A stretch of 64,000 bases of DNA. Origin: Deltaproteobacteria bacterium. GTDB lineage: Bacteria; Myxococcota_A; Polyangia; JAAYKL01. The stretch covers positions 1 through 64,000 of the forward strand of contig JAFGXQ010000045.1 in NCBI GenBank assembly GCA_016936575.1. The letters run 5' to 3'. Under the pieces are notes generated by a model. It saw nothing but the letters and a program-made list of their open reading frames with translations, searched no databases and was not told where the DNA came from. Shown here one piece after another: positions 1-7,815 of this stretch. Made by a program: the position numbers and the translations under genes. Every line of letters starts with the position of its first letter. Within the stretch, counting starts at the first letter, position 1.

Positions 1-220
1 CGGTATCACTATCCGTATCTGCATCGGTATCACTATCCGTATCTGCATCGGTATCACTATCCGTATCTGCATCGGTATCACTATCCGCATCTGCATCGGT
101 ATCACTATCCGTATCTGCATCGGTATCACTATCCGCATCTGCATCGGCATCACTGTCCGCATCTGCATCGGCATCACTGTCCGTGTCTGTATCGGCATCA
201 CTATCCGTGTCTGTATCGGT
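1..220. repeat. 24-bp tandem repeat inside a lipoprotein gene
   Basis: A 24-bp unit is repeated about eight to nine times with a few substitutions, drifting at the right end. On the minus strand each unit encodes Ala-Asp-Thr-Asp-Ser-Asp-Thr-Asp or a close variant. The units are contiguous with no spacers, so this is a coding tandem repeat and not a CRISPR array. Such tracts can change length by slippage or recombination. Confidence 0.85.
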
Positions 221-463
221 CGAAGTCTCTGAATCCGTCAACCCGCCGGAGTCCGACGAAGGCGGGCCGTCATCACTTGTCGTATCAGAATCCGTCAACG
301 CGCCGGAGTCCGCGTCATCGGACGATGGAGGGTCAACGTTCTTCGCACCCGTATCGCTGTCCAAATCGACCTGTTCAAAACCGATGCGACCGCAACCGAA
401 TTGAACCGTGCTCACCAAAAAAACAACCAGAACCCCAACCTGCTGTATTTCTGCAAATCGCAT
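1..463 (-). CDS. Partial lipoprotein with Asp/Ser/Thr-rich repeat linker
   Basis: This is the 5' part of a gene whose 3' end lies outside the window. Reading the minus strand from an ATG at 463 gives a hydrophobic signal segment (VGVLVVFLVSTVQFGC) ending in a lipobox-like FGC, so the mature protein should be lipid-anchored at about Cys-26. About 45 residues rich in Asp, Ser, Gly and Pro follow, then a strict repeat of Asp alternating with Ser, Thr or Ala that continues to the window edge. The linker type is shared with at least six other lipoproteins in the window. The functional domain is not visible, so no function can be given. Open-frame reading on the plus strand here is only the mirror of the repeat. 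Confidence 0.75.
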   Translation of the reverse strand, partial: MRFAEIQQVGVLVVFLVSTVQFGCGRIGFEQVDLDSDTGAKNVDPPSSDDADSGALTDSDTTSDDGPPSSDSGGLTDSETSTDTDTDSDADTDTDSDADADADSDADADADSDTDADTDSDTDADADSDTDADTDSDTDADTDSDTDADTDSDT

Positions 464-593
464 GGGCTAAGTATAGCACGCGAATACAGTCATGCTTCAT
501 TATTTTACAGATAGCAAAATATATACAGACCAAATGAGAACGACATGCTGCATTTTCAAGCAGCCGGCAGAAAGAAAAGCGTCTCAGTCAGAA

Positions 594-1766
594 TTACTCG
601 GGAATGACAAACTCAGGTTCGCAGGTGAATTCCACCTCAAGCGATGCCTCGGTTTCGGCCTGAACGGCCTCACAGGTCGAGGTGCAAAGCGAAAGCTGTG
701 TGGGAGCAGACGGATCATCGTAGTGCCAGGCGTTCGGTGCGGCACAGTCGGGGTCATACACAAACGTTACTTCTTCGCCACCGAGCGTGGCGGCTACGCG
801 CACATTCTCTTTGTCGAAGATTTTGCCTTCCGGCGGCTCGGGAATATCCACATTGCACGATATCACCGAACCGCGAATCTGCTCGATGGCGGCTTGAAAC
901 GATGCGCTGGTCTGAACCGGATCACCCGTATCAATAATGAACGGCATCTCTGTCCCCCCTGCTTCCGCGATGGTGCCGAGATTCTCCGTAACCACCGGTG
1001 CGCCGTCGATGGGCGGATTCTCAACGCCGATTACGTACGTCGAAATGCCGTCTGCATATGCATTTGCGGCGACCAATGCGACGTTGTTGATGTCATTCTC
1101 GATGTCATCACATCCCTGCGGATAGCCGTCTGTTACCATCACAATAACGTACTTACCGGGGGTGGTTTCCTTCTCCGCGTTAATCATCGAATGCAACCCC
1201 TGCAGTATAAACAGCGTAGGGGTCCCGCCTTCCCAGCCGTCTTCCAGCTCGCCGTCCAACGCGGCGGTGAACAATTCAGACGGCAATGGGGTAAACGGCA
1301 CATCCGGCGTTTCATAGCTTGCTGCGTCACAACGGCCATCGCCTTCTACGGGAAAAAATGTCATCGAAGCGGTTAACCCGGCAGAAGCCGGATCGGTCAG
1401 AAACGAAGTCGTTGCCGCAACCACGGGCTCCCACTTGAGCTCCGGGTCATGCCACTCTTTGTCTTCCTGGCCCATACTTCCAGATACATCGAATGCGAAT
1501 GCCAGATAAACAGGCTCCACGGAAGCAGTGGACGAAGCCGATTCACAAACCGCGGAATCCGTATCGCCGTCGGCATCGGAATCCGCATCGGTGTCGCCGT
1601 CGACATCCGTATCGCTATCGGCGTCCCCATCGGCGTCGGAGTCGGAATCGCCATCGGCATCACCTTCTCCATTGTTGTCGTCATCGCCGGAATTTTTCGA
1701 ACATGCGGATATGCCGCCCAGCGCTATCAATGCCGCAAATAATACGATTAACTCTCTCAATTTCAT
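594..1766 (-). CDS. Von Willebrand factor A-domain lipoprotein
   Basis: The 390-residue protein starts at ATG 1766, preceded by a good ribosome site (GAGGAG). Residues 1-22 form a lipoprotein signal peptide with the cleavage site ISA/C22. Residues 27-72 are an Asp-rich linker (repeats of DADGDSDSD type). From about residue 86 there is a von Willebrand factor A domain: the metal-ion-dependent adhesion site DVSGSM lies at 93-98, and a MVTDGYPQGCDD stretch further on matches the second acidic metal-site loop. Cysteines in the C-terminal half may form disulfides. VWA domains bind protein or glycan partners through a divalent cation; here it would sit on the outer face of a membrane. The partner is unknown. 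It lies between two other linker lipoproteins on the same strand. Confidence 0.85.
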   Translation of the reverse strand: MKLRELIVLFAALIALGGISACSKNSGDDDNNGEGDADGDSDSDADGDADSDTDVDGDTDADSDADGDTDSAVCESASSTASVEPVYLAFAFDVSGSMGQEDKEWHDPELKWEPVVAATTSFLTDPASAGLTASMTFFPVEGDGRCDAASYETPDVPFTPLPSELFTAALDGELEDGWEGGTPTLFILQGLHSMINAEKETTPGKYVIVMVTDGYPQGCDDIENDINNVALVAANAYADGISTYVIGVENPPIDGAPVVTENLGTIAEAGGTEMPFIIDTGDPVQTSASFQAAIEQIRGSVISCNVDIPEPPEGKIFDKENVRVAATLGGEEVTFVYDPDCAAPNAWHYDDPSAPTQLSLCTSTCEAVQAETEASLEVEFTCEPEFVIPE

Positions 1767-2003
1767 TTTTGCTCCTCACCCGGTTGTAGGTTGCATACGA
1801 TTGTTTGACTATGTATCCACATGAAATTATGAAACTTTTTCAATTTTTACCCCAGTAAAACGTCTATAAAGGATAGCTACAGTGTAGGTGTTCCCCCTCA
1901 AGATGCAAGGGCCACAAAAAACAAAAATGCCACAACCATTTCACAGAAACAGCAATGATACGGAAAACCGTCTTGGAAAGATTATACGATAGTAGAAACT
2001 ACG

Positions 2004-4205
2004 TTACGGGCGATTGAAACCGTGATCGGTATTGCCCAAATCTTCGATGGAGTCGATGAGCAACTGAGCCATGTAGTCGGTGCTGTGTGCCCAGGCGCCC
2101 GGTTCAGTATGATGGAGATGGTAGTTGTACGCTGCTCTCATCAATGCGGCAGTCCATGCGCCGGTACCGTCGGTGAATCCCCAATACGGGTAATTCGAGC
2201 TGTACGCCAAGTCAGGCTCTACCGTTTGAATCTGAACGTACAACGCATCAGCGATAGTCTGAAGTTCGTCAGCCAGCGGTTCCGTATTGTCGCCGTCACC
2301 GTCGTAATCCGTTGCACGGCCGAAACGCAGGGTTTCCACACTCGTCGCTTCAGAGTGACAACCGGTACAGGTGTCGGTCAACTCCACATGGAACGTATGC
2401 GCTTCCGCACTTGCCGTGTGGCAATATGTGCAATCGTTGTTGCCGGCATGACCGAATACGCCGTCGTAGGTCTTCCCTTCGTACTCAAATCCGATATTCG
2501 CTTCTGTACCCAGCATCGTTGCACCGGCCGCCATGTAGTGCATATTCTGGAAGCGCCAGCCGCTTGTGTCAGATTCATCGGCCGTGTATTCGGCAACCGC
2601 GGCACCGGAGGAGCGACCGGAGTGACAGGTCACACACATGGTATTGCTGGATTCGCCATCGTCCGTCATCACGTATCCATTGGGGAACGTTACTGAAGCC
2701 ACTCGACGAATTTCGCCGGTAGCAACGTCCGTATGACAGGTTTCACAGGTAAGACCGGAATCCAGCGCAGCAGGCTCTGTTACCGCTGCACCGGTCTCAG
2801 CGAAGGTAACAAATCCTTCCGAAGAGTGGCAGGTGGCACAACTGGTCGATACGCCGTCGGGAATGCCGTCTTCATCTTCGTCGTCTTCGTCCCAGTGACG
2901 GAACGCTTCAGAAGCGCCGTTAAAGTGACCGGAATCATCACGTGTCTGATTTACCATCGAGCCTTCGCCGCGCAGCGCCAGCCCAGAATCATACAGCAAT
3001 TCGATAATGTACTTGGCATTGTGCGCATATGCGCCGTGATCCTTCATTGCGAATTGATAATTGTAAGCCGCTTTCGCCAATGCAGGTGTCCAGGTGCTGT
3101 AACTCACCGCGTTGCCATCAGTATCAACTTCGCCGTCGACAAACCAATAGGGATGAGAAGACGAATCATACATAATCGGGTCTGTTGCAGCGTTATCATT
3201 TGCGTACGCTTTGATTTGCAGGAGCAACCGACCGGCGAGGGTCTGAATTTCTCCATACATTCCTTCCAACTCACCGTCGCCGTCGTAATCGGCGGTGGAA
3301 CCGGGCATACGCAGCTCGCGAATATCGGCTACGGTTTCCACACCGGTATGACAGGCGGCACATTCTTCAACTTTCACTTCCAGAGAGTGCGGGTCGTGAC
3401 AATCCACACAATCCGAATACCCTTCCACGTGGCCCCAGAAGCGCTCATACGCCATTCCTTCGTATTCGAATCCACCGTGAGCTTCCGAACCGAAGCGGGT
3501 CGCACCGGCAGCGGCATAATGCACATTGGTGAATCCCAAATCCGCATACACCATGTCTTCGTCAACGGAAGGAACATCCGTGTCGCTGGTATCGGTATCT
3601 GTTGCCGCAACGATTTCAGCGATGTCTTCTGCAACGCCGGCACCGGAAGCGCGTCCCTGGTGACAGTTGATGCAGACCACTTCACCGGGGCCGGAGCTCT
3701 CGATAACCGCACCGGAAGGCATGGTTACAGACGTGAGCGCCTGAACCTCAGTCGCATGGCAATCGGTGCAACCGATGGTATCGGGGCCCGCCGACACATC
3801 TACTTCGTTGTCCACAGAACCGTCTGCCGCGAAATCAACCAAACCGGAACCGGCATGGCACTTGGCGCAACGAGTCGAAATCAGGAAACCGTCATCTTCA
3901 CTACTCCAGTGAACAAAGGCTTCTGCTTCGGAATCGGCGTGGCCGGATGCAGCCCATGCGGTCATGATTGCCGTGGTCGAATCCGTTTCGGAATCTTCGC
4001 CGGAATCTGTACCGGAATCTGTCTCGCTGTCGGTATCTGCATCCGTATCCGTATCGGTATCCGTATCGGCGTCGGTGGTAGCAGAATCCGAATCATCATC
4101 ATCGGAGGAATTCCCGTCATCCGCACACCCGAACACCAGCAGGCCGCTGAACGCCAACAGAAATCCCCAAACCCAAACATTCAATTTTTCTTTCCTGGGA
4201 GTCAT
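2004..4205 (-). CDS. Decaheme c-type cytochrome lipoprotein
   Basis: The 733-residue protein begins at ATG 4205 after an AAGGAG site. A signal peptide ends with VFG/C27, so it is a lipoprotein; residues 35-78 form an Asp/Ser/Thr linker. Ten CxxCH heme-binding motifs follow (CAKCH, CTDCH, CINCH, CVDCH, CAACH, then CATCH, CETCH, CVTCH, CTYCH, CTGCH), which should make it a decaheme cytochrome c exposed at the cell envelope. The protein is an internal duplication: both halves contain, in order, the five heme sites, an NxHYxAAGAT segment, GFEYEG, a DYDGDG segment and an AAYNY segment. An electron-transfer role is inferred from the hemes; the redox partner is unknown. The first heme motif is at about residue 113. 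Confidence 0.9.
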   Translation of the reverse strand: MTPRKEKLNVWVWGFLLAFSGLLVFGCADDGNSSDDDDSDSATTDADTDTDTDTDADTDSETDSGTDSGEDSETDSTTAIMTAWAASGHADSEAEAFVHWSSEDDGFLISTRCAKCHAGSGLVDFAADGSVDNEVDVSAGPDTIGCTDCHATEVQALTSVTMPSGAVIESSGPGEVVCINCHQGRASGAGVAEDIAEIVAATDTDTSDTDVPSVDEDMVYADLGFTNVHYAAAGATRFGSEAHGGFEYEGMAYERFWGHVEGYSDCVDCHDPHSLEVKVEECAACHTGVETVADIRELRMPGSTADYDGDGELEGMYGEIQTLAGRLLLQIKAYANDNAATDPIMYDSSSHPYWFVDGEVDTDGNAVSYSTWTPALAKAAYNYQFAMKDHGAYAHNAKYIIELLYDSGLALRGEGSMVNQTRDDSGHFNGASEAFRHWDEDDEDEDGIPDGVSTSCATCHSSEGFVTFAETGAAVTEPAALDSGLTCETCHTDVATGEIRRVASVTFPNGYVMTDDGESSNTMCVTCHSGRSSGAAVAEYTADESDTSGWRFQNMHYMAAGATMLGTEANIGFEYEGKTYDGVFGHAGNNDCTYCHTASAEAHTFHVELTDTCTGCHSEATSVETLRFGRATDYDGDGDNTEPLADELQTIADALYVQIQTVEPDLAYSSNYPYWGFTDGTGAWTAALMRAAYNYHLHHTEPGAWAHSTDYMAQLLIDSIEDLGNTDHGFNRP

Positions 4206-4232
4206 TTTGCTTTTATCTCCTTTGGAGCAAAG

Positions 4233-4387
4233 TCGACAATTTTTTGTCGAAAGTTTACATGAGCAATAATGAACATTGTATATACGAGACTAACAACAAC
4301 TTGTCGATTGAACTGCAAAAAAAAAAAGAAAAATAATTGCGAATCCAATAATACTGCAGCCTGTGCGGTATCAATACCATTTGTCGA
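4233..4387. promoter_or_regulatory. Four TTGTCGA/TCGACAA boxes, two as an inverted repeat
   Basis: The 7-mer occurs at 4233-4239 (TCGACAA), 4244-4250, 4301-4307 and 4381-4387 (TTGTCGA). The first two form a perfect inverted repeat with a four-T centre, sitting between the candidate promoter and the ribosome site of the decaheme cytochrome gene; the third overlaps the -35 box. This arrangement suggests binding sites for a regulator, though the inverted repeat could also form an mRNA hairpin. Confidence 0.45.
4279..4307 (-). promoter_or_regulatory. Candidate sigma-70 promoter of the cytochrome gene
   Basis: On the minus strand TCGACA (4307-4302), a 17-bp spacer and TATATA (4284-4279) form a reasonable -35/-10 pair about 75 bp upstream of the cytochrome start. 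The -35 box overlaps one copy of the repeated TTGTCGA/TCGACAA motif. Found by eye only. Confidence 0.4.
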
Positions 4388-4608
4388 AAATAGGCCACCA
4401 CAACCAAATTAACATCACAATAAGAATATATCACAAAGCGAAAATACGATTCATAATTTTATGAGTTTCAAATTGGGTTTTCACGGTTGATTCTTTTTAA
4501 CAAGCTAACTCTATTAGTTTCAGCTAACTATCGTGTTGCTGATTTTTTCCCCACGATTTTAAATCGCACTTTTCAATGTTCATAAAAATGTGATACGAAG
4601 CCCGAACA

Positions 4609-5520
4609 ATGAGATCGATTATTGCATTTATAAAACTGGCCAGGCCCGCACAGTGGGTGAAAAACATTTTTGTTTTTGCGGCGTTAATATTTTCGGGATT
4701 GGTACTGGACCTGAATGCGGTACTTCATGCCCTGCTGGCATTCGCGATGTTCTCAATGGTTTCCAGCGCGGTATATTTTTTAAACGATTTTGTAGATATT
4801 GAGGAAGACAAACTGCATGAGACAAAAAAAACGCGGCCCTTGGCTTCCGGTGAATTACCCAAACATGTGGGCAGCATCGGATTTGTTTTCCTCGCTGCAA
4901 CAAGTCTGGGGGTCACTTACATCACCCTGGGGCTGATCACAGCGCTGATTGTGCTCGCTTATCTCATTATTAATCTGTGTTACTCCCTCGGTATGAAGCA
5001 TTTGGTAATCATTGACGTTCTTCTGATTTCGGCGGGGTTTGTACTACGTATTCTTGCCGGCGCTTCAGCCATTTCGCGAATGCCGTCCACCTGGCTGATA
5101 CTCTGCGCGGTAACCATTTCTCTTTTTCTGGGGTTCACCAAGCGCAAAGCCGAAATCGTTTATATGGGGGACGACGCCACAAAACATCGAAAAGTACTCG
5201 GACAATACAATCAATCTTTTCTGGACCAAGCCATCGCGATTGTTACCGCTGCTACTGTGATTTGCTACATTTTGTATACCGTGGACCCCATGACCGTTAA
5301 AATCGTGGGCAGCCGATTGCTTATTTTCAGTGTTCCTTTTGTATTGTACGGGATATTCAGATATTTGTATCTCGTCTATCACGACAAGTCCGGGGGGGAC
5401 CCGACCAAAACTGTGTTCACCGATATTCCACTTCTCTTTACCGGCGGCGCATGGGCAATACTCTGCACTGTAGTAATACTTTTCGGTCAAACCATCACCC
5501 AATTCTTCCGAGCAGGTTAA
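4609..5520 (+). CDS. UbiA-family prenyltransferase, DPPR-synthase-like
   Basis: A 303-residue polytopic membrane protein with about eight or nine predicted hydrophobic segments. The active-site region NDFVDIEED followed by HETKKTRPLASGEL fits the UbiA superfamily and is closest in pattern to decaprenyl-phosphate phosphoribosyltransferases (ND..D.E.D.....K..RP.A.G), which move phosphoribosyl phosphate from PRPP to a polyprenyl phosphate. A second conserved loop, FTKRKAE near the middle, agrees with that subfamily. The adjacent small transporter starts three bases after the stop codon, consistent with a lipid-linked sugar pathway. The start has no strong ribosome site. An alternative is another UbiA aromatic prenyltransferase, but the RP.A.G context favours DPPR synthase. 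Confidence 0.75.
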   Translation: MRSIIAFIKLARPAQWVKNIFVFAALIFSGLVLDLNAVLHALLAFAMFSMVSSAVYFLNDFVDIEEDKLHETKKTRPLASGELPKHVGSIGFVFLAATSLGVTYITLGLITALIVLAYLIINLCYSLGMKHLVIIDVLLISAGFVLRILAGASAISRMPSTWLILCAVTISLFLGFTKRKAEIVYMGDDATKHRKVLGQYNQSFLDQAIAIVTAATVICYILYTVDPMTVKIVGSRLLIFSVPFVLYGIFRYLYLVYHDKSGGDPTKTVFTDIPLLFTGGAWAILCTVVILFGQTITQFFRAG

Positions 5521-5523
5521 CAA

Positions 5524-5880
5524 ATGCTTAAAGGTTTTATACTTCTCGCAATAGCAATTGTGTTCAACGGCGTCGCCAATGTGCTGATGAAAAAAGGCAT
5601 GCTCGGCACAGAAAATGTGAATGGGCTTTCTGCCACAATCAAGCATTATCTCACCTCGTGGCCGGTTATCGTCGGTCTGGGACTATTTGCACTGAATGTT
5701 ATCGCATATACTCAGGCACTCAGTAAACTCCCCTTGTCTGTTGCCTACCCTATTATGGTATCGTTGACGGGGTTAATTGTAATCGGCGGTTCTTTGCTGT
5801 TGTTTAAAGAATCTATCAGTCATCTGCAGTGGATAGGATTTGCACTCATTATCTGCGGCGTGATATTGGTGGCCAAATGA
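5524..5880 (+). CDS. Small four-helix transporter (SMR/EamA-like)
   Basis: A 118-residue protein with four predicted transmembrane segments, the size and layout of the small multidrug resistance family and of ArnE/ArnF-type half-flippases. The segment LPLSVAYPIMVSLTGL resembles the conserved AYP region of the EamA/SMR fold, and the C-terminal helix (GFALIICGVILVA) is typical. It starts three bases after the prenyltransferase gene and overlaps the following lipoprotein gene by four bases, so the three are probably cotranscribed. A role in flipping a polyprenyl-linked sugar is an inference from this context; drug export is the alternative. Confidence 0.7.
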   Translation: MLKGFILLAIAIVFNGVANVLMKKGMLGTENVNGLSATIKHYLTSWPVIVGLGLFALNVIAYTQALSKLPLSVAYPIMVSLTGLIVIGGSLLLFKESISHLQWIGFALIICGVILVAK

Positions 5881-6827
5881 TCCGTTTTTACACCTATCTG
5901 CTTTCGTTTATTCTGACTGCGCTCTGCGTTTCTGCATGTTTCCCGGCGGAAGAATTTTCTGATGTACCGGAAAATCTGAACGAACGGACGGCGAACTTTG
6001 AAAAAATCGCGTCGCTGCTGGTCGATATAAAAAGTGCTGACGAAACCAATGTGGCCCAATATACCAAACACAATGATCGACGCATTCGACGCGCGGCAGC
6101 GCTCCGTCTGCTCACGTTGGGCACAATCTCTTCGTCTTCGATTCATGCGCTCGGCCAACTGCTTCAGCACGACCCCGATGCCAGAGTTCGAACTGCTGCA
6201 GCCCGCGCATTAGGGGAATCCGCAGAGGGACCGCAGGCCAGTGCTGTCGTTCAAGCACTCTGTGATAAAAATGCCAATGTTCGTTTGTATGCACTAAAAT
6301 CATTAATTCACATGGAAAGTCGAGCAAATGAAGCAATCGCGCACTACCTGGCGGAATCTGAAGACTCCAATGTTCGATGCCCGACAATCACCACCGAAAA
6401 TCACACCCTGCGTGACGAATTGCTTCGTCAGATCGAAATAAACGGCGCGAAGTTCCTGCCCGCCCTCGCTCACAGTCTAACCCATTCGAATCGGGCAGTG
6501 GTATCCAGCGCCCTCGATATGCTGATCAAGCTGGGACGCGGTGCAACGATGGCGCTTCCCAATGTGACAGCGTTGATGAACAACCCCGCTGCAGATCTCG
6601 AAATTCGGAACAAATGCATTGATGTGGTCGCAACCGTCGGAGACCAGCATCCCACTGTAATGCCTGCATTGTATGCGGCGAAAAATGATTCGGCGCCGCG
6701 CATCCGGAGCGCCGCCGAAAACGCGATCCGTAGAATTCAAGCGCAAAACACACGTCCGCAGCCGATGCCCGGACGACCTCAGCGCGGTCCAATTCCTCGT
6801 GGACCAATGCGGCCGGTCAGTCGATAA
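5877..6827 (+). CDS. HEAT-repeat lipoprotein
   Basis: The chosen start is the ATG at 5877, which overlaps the previous stop (ATGA) and begins a lipoprotein signal peptide (MIRFYTYLLSFILTALCVSAC, cut before Cys-21). The mature part is about 295 residues of HEAT-like helical repeats: recurrent units with R..AA..L..L and D...RVRTAAARALGE, NVRLYALKSL, and RIRSAAENAI. Such repeats make protein-binding superhelices. The C-terminal 25 residues are rich in Arg and Pro. It may scaffold a membrane complex; no enzymatic motif is visible. It is the last gene of the three-gene operon. Confidence 0.75.
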   Translation: MIRFYTYLLSFILTALCVSACFPAEEFSDVPENLNERTANFEKIASLLVDIKSADETNVAQYTKHNDRRIRRAAALRLLTLGTISSSSIHALGQLLQHDPDARVRTAAARALGESAEGPQASAVVQALCDKNANVRLYALKSLIHMESRANEAIAHYLAESEDSNVRCPTITTENHTLRDELLRQIEINGAKFLPALAHSLTHSNRAVVSSALDMLIKLGRGATMALPNVTALMNNPAADLEIRNKCIDVVATVGDQHPTVMPALYAAKNDSAPRIRSAAENAIRRIQAQNTRPQPMPGRPQRGPIPRGPMRPVSR

Positions 6828-6984
6828 TCCATCCGGTTTTACATACACTGTATTAGTTCACAAAAAACTGTTTTTTTACGTGTGCGCGTTTCAAAAATCG
6901 TGCTACATAATTGTCACTCAAAAAAAACAGATGCCGCATCCCGGGAATTGCCCCGTCACCATCGCGGCTGCAGTGGAGGAAGAC

Positions 6985-7803
6985 ATGGAAAGAAGATTTG
7001 AATTTACAGGCACTGGCGGCGCTTTACTTGGCAAATTTATTGTCGGTACTATCCTCACAGGGATTACGTTCGGCATTTACGCGCCCTGGTTTATCGTCAA
7101 TCTGCAAAAGTACATTTGTGAACACCTCGCATTAAAAACAGAAGGAGGTGACGTGAAGTTTGAATTCACCGGTACAGGTGGAAAGCTGTTCGGTACCTAT
7201 CTGGTCGGCGTGTTGCTGACCGGCATCACTTTCGGAATCTATGCGTCTTGGTTTATTGTGAATCTCACAAAATACTTCACCGACAATACGGTTGGAAAAA
7301 CCGCAGACGGAAACACATATGCTGTTAGTTTCCGCGGCAACGGCGGTTCACTCTTCGGCACCATCTTTGTCGGCTATCTGCTGACTATGCTCACCTTCGG
7401 AATCTATGCGGCCTGGTTCATGGTGAAACTGACAAAATTTTTCGCCGACAACATGGACATCATGGAAAATGGCAACAAGGTGGGTTCTTTCTCCTTCAAC
7501 GGAGAAGGTGGCGAACTGTTCGGAACCTATATTCTGGGAGTGATCCTCACCGGTATCACATTCGGCGTATACGCTTCGTGGTTCATGGTCAATTTAATGA
7601 AATACTTCAACAACCACACACAAATTTCATTAAACGACAAAAGCTACACAGCTGATTTTGACGGCACCGGCGGTAAATATTTTGTTGTGAACTTTGTCGG
7701 CTACCTGCTGACGATGATCACCTTCGGTATTTATGGTGCGTGGTATATGTGTAATCTACTGAAGTTCCAGTACGAGAACACCCGAATCCTCGACAAAGCC
7801 TGA
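6985..7803 (+). CDS. DUF898-like membrane protein with five internal repeats
   Basis: I place the start at ATG 6985, right after GTGGAGGAAG, since the upstream frame does not look like protein. The 272-residue product consists almost entirely of five consecutive units of about 53 residues. Each unit has a soluble FxGxGGxLFGT motif, a hydrophobic segment VGxLLTxITFGIYA, then WFxVNLxKYF. This pattern is the DUF898 (YjgN-like) signature, normally present in fewer copies. Each unit has one strong hydrophobic stretch with a central FGIYA turn. The function of DUF898 proteins is not established. It is transcribed convergently with cysK, with only 12 bp between the stop codons. Confidence 0.75.
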   Translation: MERRFEFTGTGGALLGKFIVGTILTGITFGIYAPWFIVNLQKYICEHLALKTEGGDVKFEFTGTGGKLFGTYLVGVLLTGITFGIYASWFIVNLTKYFTDNTVGKTADGNTYAVSFRGNGGSLFGTIFVGYLLTMLTFGIYAAWFMVKLTKFFADNMDIMENGNKVGSFSFNGEGGELFGTYILGVILTGITFGVYASWFMVNLMKYFNNHTQISLNDKSYTADFDGTGGKYFVVNFVGYLLTMITFGIYGAWYMCNLLKFQYENTRILDKA

Positions 7804-7815
7804 TTACTCGATTAC

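Larger units (their letters stand above)
4206..4608. other. Intergenic region between divergent genes
   Basis: About 400 bp of AT-rich DNA between the divergently read cytochrome and prenyltransferase genes. It holds the candidate cytochrome promoter and the TTGTCGA boxes described separately, plus an A-tract near 4315. I see no clear promoter for the rightward operon, no RNA gene and no credible coding frame. Confidence 0.6.

Noticed and set aside
1-220. Possible CRISPR array
   Set aside because: Units are contiguous 24-mers in a coding frame with no unique spacers.
183-404. Ser/Val-rich open frames on the plus strand across the Asp/Ser repeat tracts (also near 1528, 3964 and 47176)
   Set aside because: They are mirror translations of GAT/GAC-AGT codon repeats of the real minus-strand lipoproteins, lack ribosome sites and have no independent features.
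2733-4262. A 509-codon plus-strand frame opposite the cytochrome gene
   Set aside because: The opposite strand has lipobox, ten heme motifs and a ribosome site; this frame is a long shadow without domains.
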